DNA of 64,000 bases from Ollibium composti (GTDB taxonomy: Bacteria; Pseudomonadota; Alphaproteobacteria; Rhizobiales; Rhizobiaceae), in contig NZ_SSNY01000010.1 in NCBI RefSeq assembly GCF_004801285.1, forward strand, positions 145,165 through 209,164. The letters run 5' to 3'. Made by a program: the position numbers and the translations under genes. Below, one piece after another: positions 28,598-37,123 of this stretch; the stretch's first letter is position 1; every line of letters begins with the position of its first letter. The notes below the pieces were generated by a model. The model was not told where the DNA came from, made no database searches, and saw only the letters and a program-made list of their open reading frames with translations.

Positions 28598-29527
28598 CTA
28601 TTCCGCAGCCAACCTCACGCCACTGTCCGCCACCCCATACGTCGCACGATAGAGGTCGCGCTGGCGGTTGAGCGCCACCATGGTGTTGCGCAGCAGGATG
28701 GCGACGGTGAGCGGCCCGACCCCGCCCGGCACCGGCGTGATCCAGGAGGCGACGTCCTTGACGCTGTCGGTGTCGACGTCGCCGACGATGCGTTCCTTGC
28801 CGTCGGGGCCGATCTCGGTGTTGATGCCGATATCGATGACGGCAGCACCCGGCTTGACCATATCGGCCTTGATAAGGCGCGGCTTGCCGACCGCCACGAA
28901 CAGCGCGTCGGCGCGGCGCGCATGCGCGGCCACCGAGCGCGTCATGTGGTGGCACACCGTTACCGTGGCGCCTTCGCTCATCAGCAGGAAAGCGATCGGC
29001 TTGCCGACGATCTCGGAATGGCCGACCACGACAACCTCCAGGCCTTTCAGGTCGAGGCCCGTTTCCTTGAGCAGTTCGACGGAGGCGGCGGCCGTGCAGG
29101 GCGCGAGGTCGAGCTGGTTGTAGACGATGTTGCCGATCGAGGCCGGGTGCATGCCCTCCACGTCCTTGAGCGGATGGATGGCGGCCTGGATCGCCTTGAT
29201 CGGGATATGGACCGGCACCGGACGCTGGACGATGATGCCGGTGATGCGCGGATCGGCGTTCATGCCCTGGATGGCGGCTTCCAGTTCGGCCGCCGTCAGG
29301 TCGGCGGGAAAGCGCCGCTCCTCGAAATCGATGCCGGCAAGTGCCGCCTTGGCGCGCTGGTTGCGGACATAGACATCCACCGCCGCGACGTCGCCGACGG
29401 TGATCGACACCAGCTTCGGTGGAAAACCGTCGGCCCGTGCTTCTTCGGCGTCGCGCCGCACGGCGGCGATGATGCGCTGGGCGACGGGGCCGCCTTTCAG
29501 ATAGCGGCTGTCGTCTGGAAGGGACAT
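28598..29527 (-). CDS. folD: FolD-like methylene-tetrahydrofolate dehydrogenase, active-site variant
   Basis: 309 residues. The NADP domain is well conserved (VVVVGHSEIVGKPIAFLLM, ASWITPVPGGVGPLT), so dehydrogenase chemistry on methylene-THF is likely. The N-terminal active site departs from the family. Where FolD has Y-V-x-x-K, this protein has Y53-V-R-N-Q57, so the catalytic lysine position is Gln. The KDVDG loop reads KDVEG and the VQLPLP motif reads VQRPVP. In human MTHFD1, replacing this lysine abolishes cyclohydrolase but not dehydrogenase activity. The protein may therefore be a monofunctional dehydrogenase or act on another substrate. It stands alone downstream of the L,D-transpeptidase gene. 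Confidence 0.88.
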   Translation of the reverse strand: MSLPDDSRYLKGGPVAQRIIAAVRRDAEEARADGFPPKLVSITVGDVAAVDVYVRNQRAKAALAGIDFEERRFPADLTAAELEAAIQGMNADPRITGIIVQRPVPVHIPIKAIQAAIHPLKDVEGMHPASIGNIVYNQLDLAPCTAAASVELLKETGLDLKGLEVVVVGHSEIVGKPIAFLLMSEGATVTVCHHMTRSVAAHARRADALFVAVGKPRLIKADMVKPGAAVIDIGINTEIGPDGKERIVGDVDTDSVKDVASWITPVPGGVGPLTVAILLRNTMVALNRQRDLYRATYGVADSGVRLAAE

Positions 29528-29654
29528 GGATCGATTCTCCGCGGCTGTCCGGCCGTGGTGTTAGCATCGCCCGCCCTGTCGTGGCGGCACGAATGCGAAC
29601 AGCACTGCCTCTTGTGCGACGCACAAATACTGCGTCCGGCGGGCCAGTGCAAAG

Positions 29655-29689
29655 CGAAAGGGCAGCGCGGTTGCCCGGCTGCCCTTTCG
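29655..29689 (-). terminator. Strong hairpin between the L,D-transpeptidase gene and folD
   Basis: CGAAAGGGCAGC and its exact complement (12-bp stem) enclose an 11-base loop about 50 bp after the L,D-transpeptidase stop. No long T-run follows, so termination may be partial or assisted. It could also insulate folD. Confidence 0.5.
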
Positions 29690-29736
29690 TGACCGGCCAT
29701 GTCCCCACACGGCCCGTCCCCCGTTGTCCCAGGAAT

Positions 29737-30504
29737 CTACATGACGACGACCGTCGTGCCAACCGGCACGCGCTCGTAAAGATCGACGACGTCCTCGTTG
29801 CGCATGCGAATGCAGCCAGACGACACCGCGCCGCCGATCGTCCAGGGCTGGTTGGTGCCGTGGATGCGGTATTCGGTGGTGCCGATGTAGAGCGCGCGCG
29901 CGCCGAGCGGATTTTCGATGCCGCCGGCCAGGAAGGTCGGCAGGTAACGGCCCTTGGCGGCCTCGCGCTTGATCATCGCCGCCGGCGGGCGCCAATCCGG
30001 CCATTCGCGCTTGGCGGTGACTTTATGCGTGCCGGCCCATTCGAAGCCCGGCTTGCCGGTGCCGACGCCATAGCGCCGCGCCTTGCCGTTCTTCTCGACC
30101 AGATAAAGGAAGTTCTGGTGCGTATCGATGACGATGGTGCCCGGCTTTTCCTTCCCGTCATAGGCGACTTCCTGCGGCAGGTAGATCGGGTTCATCTGCT
30201 TCGGCACCATGATGGTGCGGCGCGCCCGATTCTGTCCTGCGGCGGGGCGCGGCACGGCGGCTGTGCGGGTCTGGTCCGGTTCCGCCTGCCGCACGGCCTG
30301 CCGGCGCTGGCGCAGACGGGGCTGTTCCACCGCCTGCCGGCTCTGGCGCATAACGCGCGGCGCGCCCTGAAGTTGCAGCACCCACGGCGCCGAGAGGTCC
30401 GGGCTGACCACCACCGGCGGGCGCTCGGCATAGCGGTCGTTGGCGTTGGCCGGGACCGCCAGCAGGGCGGCGACGCCGGCGAGCGGCAAAAGGAATCTCA
30501 TCAT
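29737..30504 (-). CDS. L,D-transpeptidase (YkuD domain)
   Basis: 255 residues with a signal peptide (about 1-22, ending ANA). A Gln/Arg-rich linker (about 45-90) leads into the catalytic domain (about 115-255). The YkuD signature is complete: the His of YRIHGTNQPW and the nucleophile Cys of SSGCIRMRNEDVVDLYE near 230. It cross-links peptidoglycan or attaches proteins to it in the periplasm. Two adjacent ATGs (30504 and 30501) are possible starts. It is divergent from tag. Confidence 0.95.
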   Translation of the reverse strand: MMRFLLPLAGVAALLAVPANANDRYAERPPVVVSPDLSAPWVLQLQGAPRVMRQSRQAVEQPRLRQRRQAVRQAEPDQTRTAAVPRPAAGQNRARRTIMVPKQMNPIYLPQEVAYDGKEKPGTIVIDTHQNFLYLVEKNGKARRYGVGTGKPGFEWAGTHKVTAKREWPDWRPPAAMIKREAAKGRYLPTFLAGGIENPLGARALYIGTTEYRIHGTNQPWTIGGAVSSGCIRMRNEDVVDLYERVPVGTTVVVM

Positions 30505-30724
30505 CGGGACGTACTCTCGAACACGATCGTCTGGACGGCGGGAAACGGGTGTCCCGCCCCTTCGCCTGCCGCCATGGTGGCGCGTGAGGGAAACCGAAAA
30601 GTGAATCGAATTCAGTAAAATGCCGCTTTGTCAGTAAACCTTCCGGTACGGTTACCGGCCGGTTCAGGAATCTGGTAAAGCGGCCGTAAAGCCGTGGCAT
30701 GGCCGGTTAACCAATGGATAGAGC

Positions 30725-31360
30725 ATGAGCGACGCAACAGGATTGATGACCGGACCCGACGGCGCGGTGCGCTGCGCCTGGCCCGGCAACCTGCCGGACT
30801 ACCTCGCCTACCACGACAATGAATGGGGCCGGCCAGTGGCCGACGACCGGCGGCTGTTCGAGAAAATCTGCCTGGAAGGCTTCCAGTCGGGCCTTTCCTG
30901 GCTGACCATCCTGCGCAAGCGCGAAAATTTTCGCGAAGCCTTCGACGGCTTCGACTTCGACCGAGTGGCGAGGTTCACCGAAGCTGACGTCGAGCGGCTG
31001 CTGACCAATGCCGGCATCATCCGCCATCGCGGCAAGATCGTCTCCACCATCAACAACGCGAAACGGGCGCGCGAACTGGCCGACGAGGCCGGTTCGCTGG
31101 CGGCCTTCTTCTGGCGCTTCGAGCCGACGGCGGAGGAACGGCCGGCGGTGGTGGATCTCGCGCATATCCGCGCCAACCCGACCACGGCCGTCTCGGTGCG
31201 CATTTCCAAGGAGTTGAAGAAACGCGGCTGGAGCTTCGTCGGGCCGACGACGGTCTACGCATTCATGCAGGCGATGGGGCTGGTCAACGACCATCTCGAA
31301 GGCTGCACCTGCCGCGCCAGGATCGAAGCCGAGCGCAAGGCGTTCAAGCGTCCGGCTTGA
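30725..31360 (+). CDS. tag: DNA-3-methyladenine glycosylase I
   Basis: 211 residues, near the usual length. The motifs [36 protein letters not shown] and [20 protein letters not shown] match Tag. The zinc ligands expected by family comparison are present (Cys in VRCAW, His in YHDNEW, His and Cys in NDHLEGC). It removes 3-methyladenine from alkylated DNA. It is followed 55 bp later by rsmE on the same strand. Confidence 0.97.
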   Translation: MSDATGLMTGPDGAVRCAWPGNLPDYLAYHDNEWGRPVADDRRLFEKICLEGFQSGLSWLTILRKRENFREAFDGFDFDRVARFTEADVERLLTNAGIIRHRGKIVSTINNAKRARELADEAGSLAAFFWRFEPTAEERPAVVDLAHIRANPTTAVSVRISKELKKRGWSFVGPTTVYAFMQAMGLVNDHLEGCTCRARIEAERKAFKRPA

Positions 31361-31415
31361 CCGACCGGCATCAGCCGCCCTTGACCGCGCTCGTCGCCTG
31401 CCGCATGGATCGGCC

Positions 31416-32150
31416 ATGCGCGCCAATTACAGAATGCAGCGGCTGTTCGTGCCGCACGACCTTGCCGCCGGGACTGAGCTCGAGGCCGATCCGCAGCAGA
31501 GCCATTACCTCACCAACGTGCTGAGGCTGGCAGACGGCGCCGAGGTCCTTCTGTTCAACGGCCGCGACGGCGAGTGGTCGGCGGCGATTGCCGGCCGGAC
31601 CAAAAAGGCCGTGCGGCTGACCGTTCTGGTGGAGCAAAGGCCGCAGCCGCCGCTGCCGGACCTCGTCTACTGCTTCGCGCCGCTGAAACAGGGGCGGCTC
31701 GACTACCTGGTGCAGAAGGCGGTGGAAATGGGCGCCGGCGTTCTGCAACCGGTCGCGACCCAGCATACGCAGGTGGCGAAGCCCGGTATCGAGCGCCTGC
31801 GCGCCAACGTCGTCGAGGCGGCCGAGCAATGCGGCATCCTGGCGGTGCCTCAGGTTCGTGAATCCGAAAAGCTGGACCGGCTGCTGGCTGGCTGGGATGC
31901 CGGGCGGCGGCTAATCTTCTGCGACGAGGACGCCTCGACCAACAACCCGCTGCCCGCCCTGAAGGCGCTGACGGAGAAAAAACTCGGTCTGCTGGTCGGG
32001 CCGGAAGGCGGCTTTTCGGACGACGAAAGACGGATGCTGCGCGCGCTGCCCTTCGTCACCGCCATCCCGCTCGGGCCACGCATCCTGCGCGCCGATACGG
32101 CGGCGGTGGCGGCACTCGCCGTCATCCAGGCGACCGCCGGAGACTGGTAG
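31416..32150 (+). CDS. rsmE: 16S rRNA m3U1498 methyltransferase
   Basis: 244 residues of the SPOUT fold. The N-terminal PUA-like part begins [20 protein letters not shown], and the C-terminal knot shows [17 protein letters not shown] and [20 protein letters not shown]. It methylates U1498 of 16S rRNA using AdoMet. It lies upstream of gshA, separated by 290 bp that contain a family F repeat. rsmE-gshA adjacency is common in rhizobia. Confidence 0.96.
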   Translation: MRANYRMQRLFVPHDLAAGTELEADPQQSHYLTNVLRLADGAEVLLFNGRDGEWSAAIAGRTKKAVRLTVLVEQRPQPPLPDLVYCFAPLKQGRLDYLVQKAVEMGAGVLQPVATQHTQVAKPGIERLRANVVEAAEQCGILAVPQVRESEKLDRLLAGWDAGRRLIFCDEDASTNNPLPALKALTEKKLGLLVGPEGGFSDDERRMLRALPFVTAIPLGPRILRADTAAVAALAVIQATAGDW

Positions 32151-32288
32151 CCCGTTCCCTGCCCACGACAGGGTCTTGCCGCCATCGCGTTTGCGCCCGG
32201 ACAAACATTCAACTCCGTTGACGCATGGCTCAGCAAATTTTGCTTGATCGCGCGGCCTGCTATCGTCCATCAAGCCGCCGCGGCCTGA

Positions 32289-32401
32289 GGCCGCTAAAGC
32301 GTGCCGCGATCTTCCGGATTCGCCCGGCACGCTTTAGATTCCTGATTTTACGCATGTCTTTGTCCCGAAACCAGTTCCCACTTTCGGGAGACATGCTCTA
32401 G
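32289..32401. repeat. Intergenic repeat (family F) upstream of gshA
   Basis: A hairpin of CTAAAGCGTGCCG and CGGCACGCTTTAG is followed by TTACGCATGTCTTTGTCCCG and a second hairpin built on AACCAGTTCCCACTTTCGGG. The ACGCATGTCTTTGTCCCGAAACC block recurs at 53350-53455. The element lies between rsmE and gshA and probably includes or abuts the gshA promoter. Confidence 0.75.
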
Positions 32402-32440
32402 TGAGCGGGGCGCTCCCGACAGGACGCCAGAAGAGGTTAC

Positions 32441-33814
32441 ATGGCGCGCGACACGACGGACAATCAGCCGATAGAAGGCCTCGACCAACTCGTCGGCTAT
32501 CTCGCCGCCGGCAACAAGCCGCGCGACAAATGGCGCATCGGCACCGAGCATGAGAAATTCCCGTTCTACACCGACGGCAACGCCCCGGTGCCTTACGGCG
32601 GCGAGCGCGGCATCCGCGCCATTCTGGAAGGCATGCAGGAAAAGCTCGGCTGGGACCCGATCATCGACGACGGCCGCATCATCGGCCTTGTCGAGCCGAC
32701 CGGACAGGGCGCCATTTCGCTCGAACCGGGCGGCCAGTTCGAGCTTTCGGGCGCGCCGCTGGAGACGATCCACCAGACCTGCCGCGAGGGCAACGCGCAT
32801 CTCGCCCAGTTGCGTGAGATCGCCGAACCGCTCGGCATCCGTTTTCTCGGCCTCGGCGGCAGCCCGAAATGGTCGCTTGCCGAGACGCCGAAGATGCCGA
32901 AGTCGCGCTACGAGATCATGACGCGCTATATGCCCAAGGTCGGCACCAAGGGCCTCGACATGATGTACCGCACCTGCACCATCCAGGTGAACCTCGACTT
33001 CGAGAGCGAGCGGGACATGCGGCGCAAGATGCAGGTGTCGCTCAAGCTCCAGCCTTTGTCGACGGCGCTGTTCGCCAACTCGCCCTTCACCGAAGGCAAG
33101 CCGAACGGCTTCCTGTCGTGGCGCGGCGACATCTGGCGCGATACCGACAACCAGCGCTCCGGCATGCTGGAATTCTGCTTCTCGCCCGATTTCGGCTTTG
33201 CCGATTATGTCGAATGGGCGCTCGACGTGCCGATGTATTTCGTCATCCGCGACGGTCGCTATCACGACATGACGCACATGACCTTCCGTCAGTTCATGGC
33301 CGGGGCCGCCCGCAAGGAGGTGCCGGACGGCATGCCGACCATGGGCGACTGGGCAAACCACCTGTCGACGCTTTTCCCCGACGTGCGGCTGAAGCGTTTC
33401 CTGGAAATGCGCGGCGCCGACGGCGGACCGTGGCGGCGCATCTGCGCGCTGCCCGCCTTCTGGGTGGGCCTGCTCTACGACGAGGCAGCGCTCGACGCCA
33501 TCGAGGCGCTGACGGCCGACTGGACCTATGCCGAGACGCTCGCCATGCGCGACGCGGTGCCCGAAAAAGGCATTGCCGCGCCGTTCCGCAACACCACCTT
33601 GCGCGAAGTCGCCCGCGACGTGCTTGCGATCTCGCGCGACGGGCTGAAGCGACGCCATCGGCTGAACCGCGACGGCTATGACGAGACGTCGTTCCTGTCG
33701 ACGCTGGAGGAAGTGGTGGCGCGCGGCACCACCAGCGCCGAGGAAATGCTCAGCGCCTACCACATGCGCTGGGGCGATTCGATCGAGCCGGTCTTCCTCG
33801 AATACGCCTACTGA
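32441..33814 (+). CDS. gshA: Glutamate-cysteine ligase, plant/alphaproteobacterial type
   Basis: 457 residues. Diagnostic segments include KWRIGTEHEKFPFY at the ATP/glutamate site, LVEPTGQGAISLEPGGQFEL, FLGLGGSPKWSLAETPKMPK and the C-terminal WGDSIEPVFLEYAY. It makes gamma-glutamylcysteine, the first step of glutathione synthesis, in the cytoplasm. It is probably transcribed alone, from the region after the family F repeat. Confidence 0.97.
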   Translation: MARDTTDNQPIEGLDQLVGYLAAGNKPRDKWRIGTEHEKFPFYTDGNAPVPYGGERGIRAILEGMQEKLGWDPIIDDGRIIGLVEPTGQGAISLEPGGQFELSGAPLETIHQTCREGNAHLAQLREIAEPLGIRFLGLGGSPKWSLAETPKMPKSRYEIMTRYMPKVGTKGLDMMYRTCTIQVNLDFESERDMRRKMQVSLKLQPLSTALFANSPFTEGKPNGFLSWRGDIWRDTDNQRSGMLEFCFSPDFGFADYVEWALDVPMYFVIRDGRYHDMTHMTFRQFMAGAARKEVPDGMPTMGDWANHLSTLFPDVRLKRFLEMRGADGGPWRRICALPAFWVGLLYDEAALDAIEALTADWTYAETLAMRDAVPEKGIAAPFRNTTLREVARDVLAISRDGLKRRHRLNRDGYDETSFLSTLEEVVARGTTSAEEMLSAYHMRWGDSIEPVFLEYAY

Positions 33815-33832
33815 CGGCGATCCGGCAGCGGG

Positions 33833-34027
33833 TCAGGACCGCTGCGCGCGCTTGGGAAAGTGCAGGATTTCGGCGCGACGCTGGGGCCGGCTGCATTCGG
33901 CTACGGCGACCCGCTCGATCAGGTGGTCAAGCGCCTCGCGCAACTGGCACGCAAGCTCGTCGTCACCGTGCACGTGAAGCCACGCGCCTTCGAGATATTG
34001 CCGCACGACGGCGAAATCAGTCTGCAT
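33833..34027 (-). CDS. Small conserved hypothetical protein
   Basis: 64 residues. The ATG at 34025-34027 is preceded by AAGGAGAGACA, a strong ribosome-binding site, which argues for a real gene. The sequence MQTDFAVVRQYLEGAWLHV continues into an amphipathic helix with DELACQLREALDHLIE. No signal peptide or membrane segment is present and the function is unknown. It converges on gshA. Confidence 0.65.
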   Translation of the reverse strand: MQTDFAVVRQYLEGAWLHVHGDDELACQLREALDHLIERVAVAECSRPQRRAEILHFPKRAQRS

Positions 34028-34322
34028 TGTCTCTCCTTGATGCCGCCGCCACCATCGTTTTAGCATCCGCTTCTATGCAAATCGGAAAGGTCCGGGCGGG
34101 GAATTGATTCAAAACGGTTTGGATCAATCTGAAACAAAACGTCATTATCGTTCCCGGCCCGGCTGACATAGGCGTAAGCAGGGCGCGGCGGCGACCGTCC
34201 GGCAACGCTGGGTGGAGGCTTCAGGCAACATACCGTCGCGTCCACCCTCTCCCGCTACCTCCTGTACCAGTAGCCCTTCAATCCGTTGCCAAAACACTCT
34301 AGGCTGGCGCTATCGGATCGCC
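34028..34322. other. Intergenic region with no recognised gene
   Basis: About 300 bp between the small hypothetical gene and the DUF937 gene. The only structure I see is an inverted pair TTGATTC/GGATCAA around 34105-34130, next to AT-richer sequence that could hold divergent promoters. No RNA gene was recognised. Confidence 0.5.
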
Positions 34323-34335
34323 GGGAGGAATAGCG

Positions 34336-35184
34336 ATGATGCCCTTGTTCGACATGCTGGCGCAGGCCCAGAACGGCCAGGGCCTCGAACTTCTGGCAAG
34401 GCAGTTCAATCTTTCCCAGCAGCAGGCGCAGCTTGCGGTGGAAGCGCTGTTGCCGGCCTTCAGCCAGGGTCTGAAGCGCAGCACATCCGATGCCCAGGGC
34501 CTCGGCGGCTTCATGAACGCGCTGGCCAGCGGGCAGTACGGCCAGTTCTTCGAGAACGCGAATCAGGCCTTCTCGCAGCAGGGCGTGAACCAGGGCAACG
34601 ACGTGCTCGGCCAGTTGTTCGGTTCCAAGGACCTGTCGCGCGCGGTGGCCGCGCAGGCGGCGCAGGCCACCGGCATCGGCAGCCAGGTCTTGCAGCAGAT
34701 GCTGCCGGTCATCGCCTCGATGCTGATGGGCGGCCTGTTCAAGCAGACGACGAATCAGATGCCGCAGGCTGGCATGCAGAGCGCCCAGGCCGGCGGCTTC
34801 GGCAGCGCCAACAACCCACTCGGCCAGATCATCGAGGAGATGATGAAGCAGGGCGGCGGCATGATGGGCGGTCAGCCCGCGCCGCAGCAGAGGCAGGCGC
34901 CGCAGGGACGCGCGCAGCAAGGCCAGAACCCCCTCGGCGACAATCCCTGGGGCAAGATCCTCGAGGACATGATGGGCGGCGGCCAGCAGAGCGGGCAGGC
35001 ACGGCAACGGCAGGCACCGCAGCCGGACCCCGAGCCGGCCAATCCCGGCGGCAGGCCACGCAACCCCTACGACGACATCTTCGGCAAGATGTTCGAGACC
35101 GGCCGCCAGCAGCGCGACGACTACGAGAAGAACATGTGTTCGGTGTTCGACCAGTTCCTGCGCGGCATGGACCGCAACCGCTGA
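34336..35184 (+). CDS. DUF937 domain protein
   Basis: 282 residues; the first ATG follows GGGAGG at good spacing. The N-terminal ~140 residues match the DUF937/YidB-like fold (LARQFNLSQQQAQLAVEALL, LARQ/LGGF repeats, QVLQQMLPVIASMLMGGLF). Low-complexity linkers rich in Gln, Gly and Pro follow (about 185-255), then the conserved tail YDDIFGKMFETGRQQRDDYE. No signal peptide is present. The biochemical role is unknown. It converges on the disrupted glycosyltransferase. Confidence 0.85.
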   Translation: MMPLFDMLAQAQNGQGLELLARQFNLSQQQAQLAVEALLPAFSQGLKRSTSDAQGLGGFMNALASGQYGQFFENANQAFSQQGVNQGNDVLGQLFGSKDLSRAVAAQAAQATGIGSQVLQQMLPVIASMLMGGLFKQTTNQMPQAGMQSAQAGGFGSANNPLGQIIEEMMKQGGGMMGGQPAPQQRQAPQGRAQQGQNPLGDNPWGKILEDMMGGGQQSGQARQRQAPQPDPEPANPGGRPRNPYDDIFGKMFETGRQQRDDYEKNMCSVFDQFLRGMDRNR

Positions 35185-35205
35185 GCTGAGCCGCCGACCA
35201 CCCGC

Positions 35206-35828
35206 TCAGGGATCGGCTGTGAACTGTTCGTGCGGGGTCTTTTCCCAGAAATGCGGGCGGCGCCACAGTTGCCAGACCGCCCGCCACCCGGCGACCGACA
35301 TCATCGCCCAGTAGAGCGGCGTCGCCAGCACCACTTTCCAGAAACCGCTGCGTTCCCGCCGGGTCAATGTCTGCCAGCCGAGCAGCAGGAAGGAGGCGTA
35401 GCCGCAGCCGATGTTGACGACATCGACAAGGAGCAGCAGCGAGCGCGCCGTGCCGATCGGCTCGGTACGCGTCACGAGGTCGACGACGATCATGGCGAAG
35501 GTGGCAAGCAGCAGCGGATGCAGCATGACCGAGGCCAGCATGCCGGCGAACAGCACCTGCGCCACCAGGAAAGAGCGCCAGCCGAGGTCGGCGGCAAGGC
35601 GGCGCGGCGCCCGCATATGCACCAGCCAGGTCTGCGACCAGCCCTTGAACCAGCGCGTGCGCTGCGGCAGCCAGACGCCGAAGCGCGTCGGTGCCGGCTC
35701 GTAAGTCGGGCAGGAAATCGTCTCGGCCGTGTAGCCGAAACGCGCCAGCCTGACGCCGAGATCGGCGTCCTCGGTGACGTTGAACGGATCCCAGCCGCCA
35801 ACCTCGTCAAGTGCGGCGCGGCGGAAAT
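35206..35828 (-). pseudogene. C-terminal fragment of IS-disrupted family 2 glycosyltransferase
   Basis: Read on the minus strand from the element edge, the frame continues the glycosyltransferase: FRRAALDEVGGWDPF, the acid pair of TEDADLGVRLARFG, then QRTRWFKGW (the QxxRW acceptor motif) and about four membrane helices ending in PHEQFTADP. It lacks a start of its own. With the fragment at 39337-40671 it rebuilds a protein of about 650 residues. The break falls just after LPLGGTSNHFR, separating the nucleotide-sugar site from the catalytic and QxxRW motifs, so neither half should be active. Confidence 0.93.
35821..35828. repeat. Left target-site duplication of the IS1595 element
   Basis: GCGGAAAT occurs here and again immediately after the right end (39337-39344). 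Eight base pairs is the duplication length typical of IS1595-family transposition. Removing the element and one copy restores the glycosyltransferase frame. Confidence 0.92.
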
Positions 35829-35830
35829 GC

Positions 35831-35854
35831 GGCCTTATGTAGCAAAAGCACCAA
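35831..35854. repeat. Left terminal inverted repeat
   Basis: The 24 bases starting GGCCTTATGTAGC are the exact reverse complement of 39313-39336. They mark the left boundary of the element. Confidence 0.93.
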
Positions 35855-35875
35855 AAGCGGGTTAGAATCGCGGTG

Positions 35876-36799
35876 ATGGCAACAGTGAATTTATCAAGTT
35901 CGGCACCACCTCCACCACCGGATGCCGATTTCGCGATTTACATCGATTTCGATAAATCGATGGAACGGCCCCAGCGCGTTTTCCAAGCCTTGGACGGCCT
36001 TATCAGCGCCTTTGAACGCCTCGACAAAACGTTAGCTCGGTCAATCGATCCGTCCATCGAACCTCTCCTTCTGCTGGAGGACATCGAAAGCGGATCAATC
36101 AAAGTTTGGCTCCGCGACAAGCTTGTCGCGACTGAGGACCAGGCGCTTTACGAGCTAGATTGGAAACCCATGGTTGGACGCTATTTGCTGGCGTCCAAAT
36201 ACGCTTTTATCGAATGGGTAAACAATTCGGAGGAACGCGGCCGCCCTGGTTCTCTAAGCGATCTTCGTAAGCGGATTCTGGAATTGGCGCATCAAACAGA
36301 AGTTCGCCGCATTCCTGCCTACGGGGTGCCTAGCGCGGCAGAACTGCTAGAGAGTACAAAGGACGTTGCGCGCGCTCTTTCTCCGCTCAATCCTCATGAC
36401 CGCGTCAAGTACATCTCGGATGCCGGCAGTTCCGATTTCACTGTGGGCATGGCTTGGGATGATCTCGATATTGAACAACTCGCAATTCGCGAAACCATCT
36501 CATCACCGCCGGCACCAATGATTTTAGCCGTCAAGCGTCCGGATTATCTTGGTGCATCTCAATGGGAGTTCAGGCATGGAAAGCGATCAATCCGTGGCAA
36601 GATAGAAGATGCCCAGTGGCTAGAGCAATTTCAAACTAGACGGATCGACGTTAGGCCGGGCGATGCCCTGCGGTGCTTAGTCAAGCATGAAGTAAACTAC
36701 GGATTCGATAACGAGGTCGTAAGCGAAAGCTACGTCATCGTTTCCGTGCAACAAGTTTTAGAAAACGAATTTAAGCAGAGCGATCTTTTCGATAATTAG
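35876..36799 (+). CDS. IS1595 passenger protein of unknown function
   Basis: 307 residues from the ATG at 35876 (an adjacent GTG at 35873 is possible). After a Pro-rich start comes a predicted alpha/beta region (ADFAIYIDFDKSMERPQRVF, LLLLEDIESGSIKVWLRDKL). A charged helical middle follows. The C-terminal segment has HGKRSIRGKIEDAQWLEQF and VRPGDALRCLVKHEVNYG, which looks like a small beta domain. There is no signal peptide or membrane helix. I recognise no named family. The start lies only 45 bp inside the element, and the stop overlaps the convergent DUF6471 gene by 4 bp. Codon use is less GC-biased than in the host genes. Confidence 0.8.
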   Translation: MATVNLSSSAPPPPPDADFAIYIDFDKSMERPQRVFQALDGLISAFERLDKTLARSIDPSIEPLLLLEDIESGSIKVWLRDKLVATEDQALYELDWKPMVGRYLLASKYAFIEWVNNSEERGRPGSLSDLRKRILELAHQTEVRRIPAYGVPSAAELLESTKDVARALSPLNPHDRVKYISDAGSSDFTVGMAWDDLDIEQLAIRETISSPPAPMILAVKRPDYLGASQWEFRHGKRSIRGKIEDAQWLEQFQTRRIDVRPGDALRCLVKHEVNYGFDNEVVSESYVIVSVQQVLENEFKQSDLFDN

Positions 36800-37020
36800 G
36801 TTAGTCGCAAACTATCTGCTCCAATTGCTTTCAAACATTGCAGAAGAAACGCCGCCGTGAATTTGCCCCTAGAGAGCTTATTCCGCACGTTCACTTCCTT
36901 TTCGTCAACGCCTATCGCCGCCAGCTTATCCACGAGATGCGCATAGGTAACGCCTTTTCGCTTCAACTCGGCTTTCAGGAGGTTTGCCGCTAGGGCTTCA
37001 TAGTCTGTCTTTTCGGCCAT
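36796..37020 (-). CDS. DUF6471 family small protein
   Basis: 74 residues: NLLKAELKRKGVTYAHLVDK, then VNVRNKLSRGKFTAAFLLQC. The helix-turn-helix-like spacing suggests a DNA-binding protein of the DUF6471 type. It is transcribed divergently from the transposase across a region full of short palindromes, which fits a role as repressor of its own gene and perhaps of the transposase. Its stop overlaps that of the convergent unknown gene. Confidence 0.8.
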   Translation of the reverse strand: MAEKTDYEALAANLLKAELKRKGVTYAHLVDKLAAIGVDEKEVNVRNKLSRGKFTAAFLLQCLKAIGADSLRLT

Positions 37021-37041
37021 GTATCACCTAGAGCGAAAAAA

Positions 37042-37115
37042 GTATCGCAAACGATACATATGCCCTTGTGTCTAGTACGTCAATGTACTATATCCGTTAC
37101 ATACGTATCGGATAT
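37042..37115. promoter_or_regulatory. Palindrome cluster in the DUF6471/transposase divergent promoter
   Basis: Three inverted repeats lie in 75 bp: GTATCG/CGATAC around CAAA (37042-37057), AGTAC/GTACT (37074-37089) and ATATCCG/CGGATAT (37090-37115). They occupy the space between the divergent start codons and are good candidates for operators of the DUF6471 protein; binding is inferred. Confidence 0.5.
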
Positions 37116-37123
37116 GACGACAA

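Noticed and set aside
35206..35622. Independent small membrane protein starting at 35622
   Set aside because: The internal ATG is just part of the interrupted glycosyltransferase frame, which continues upstream to the element boundary.
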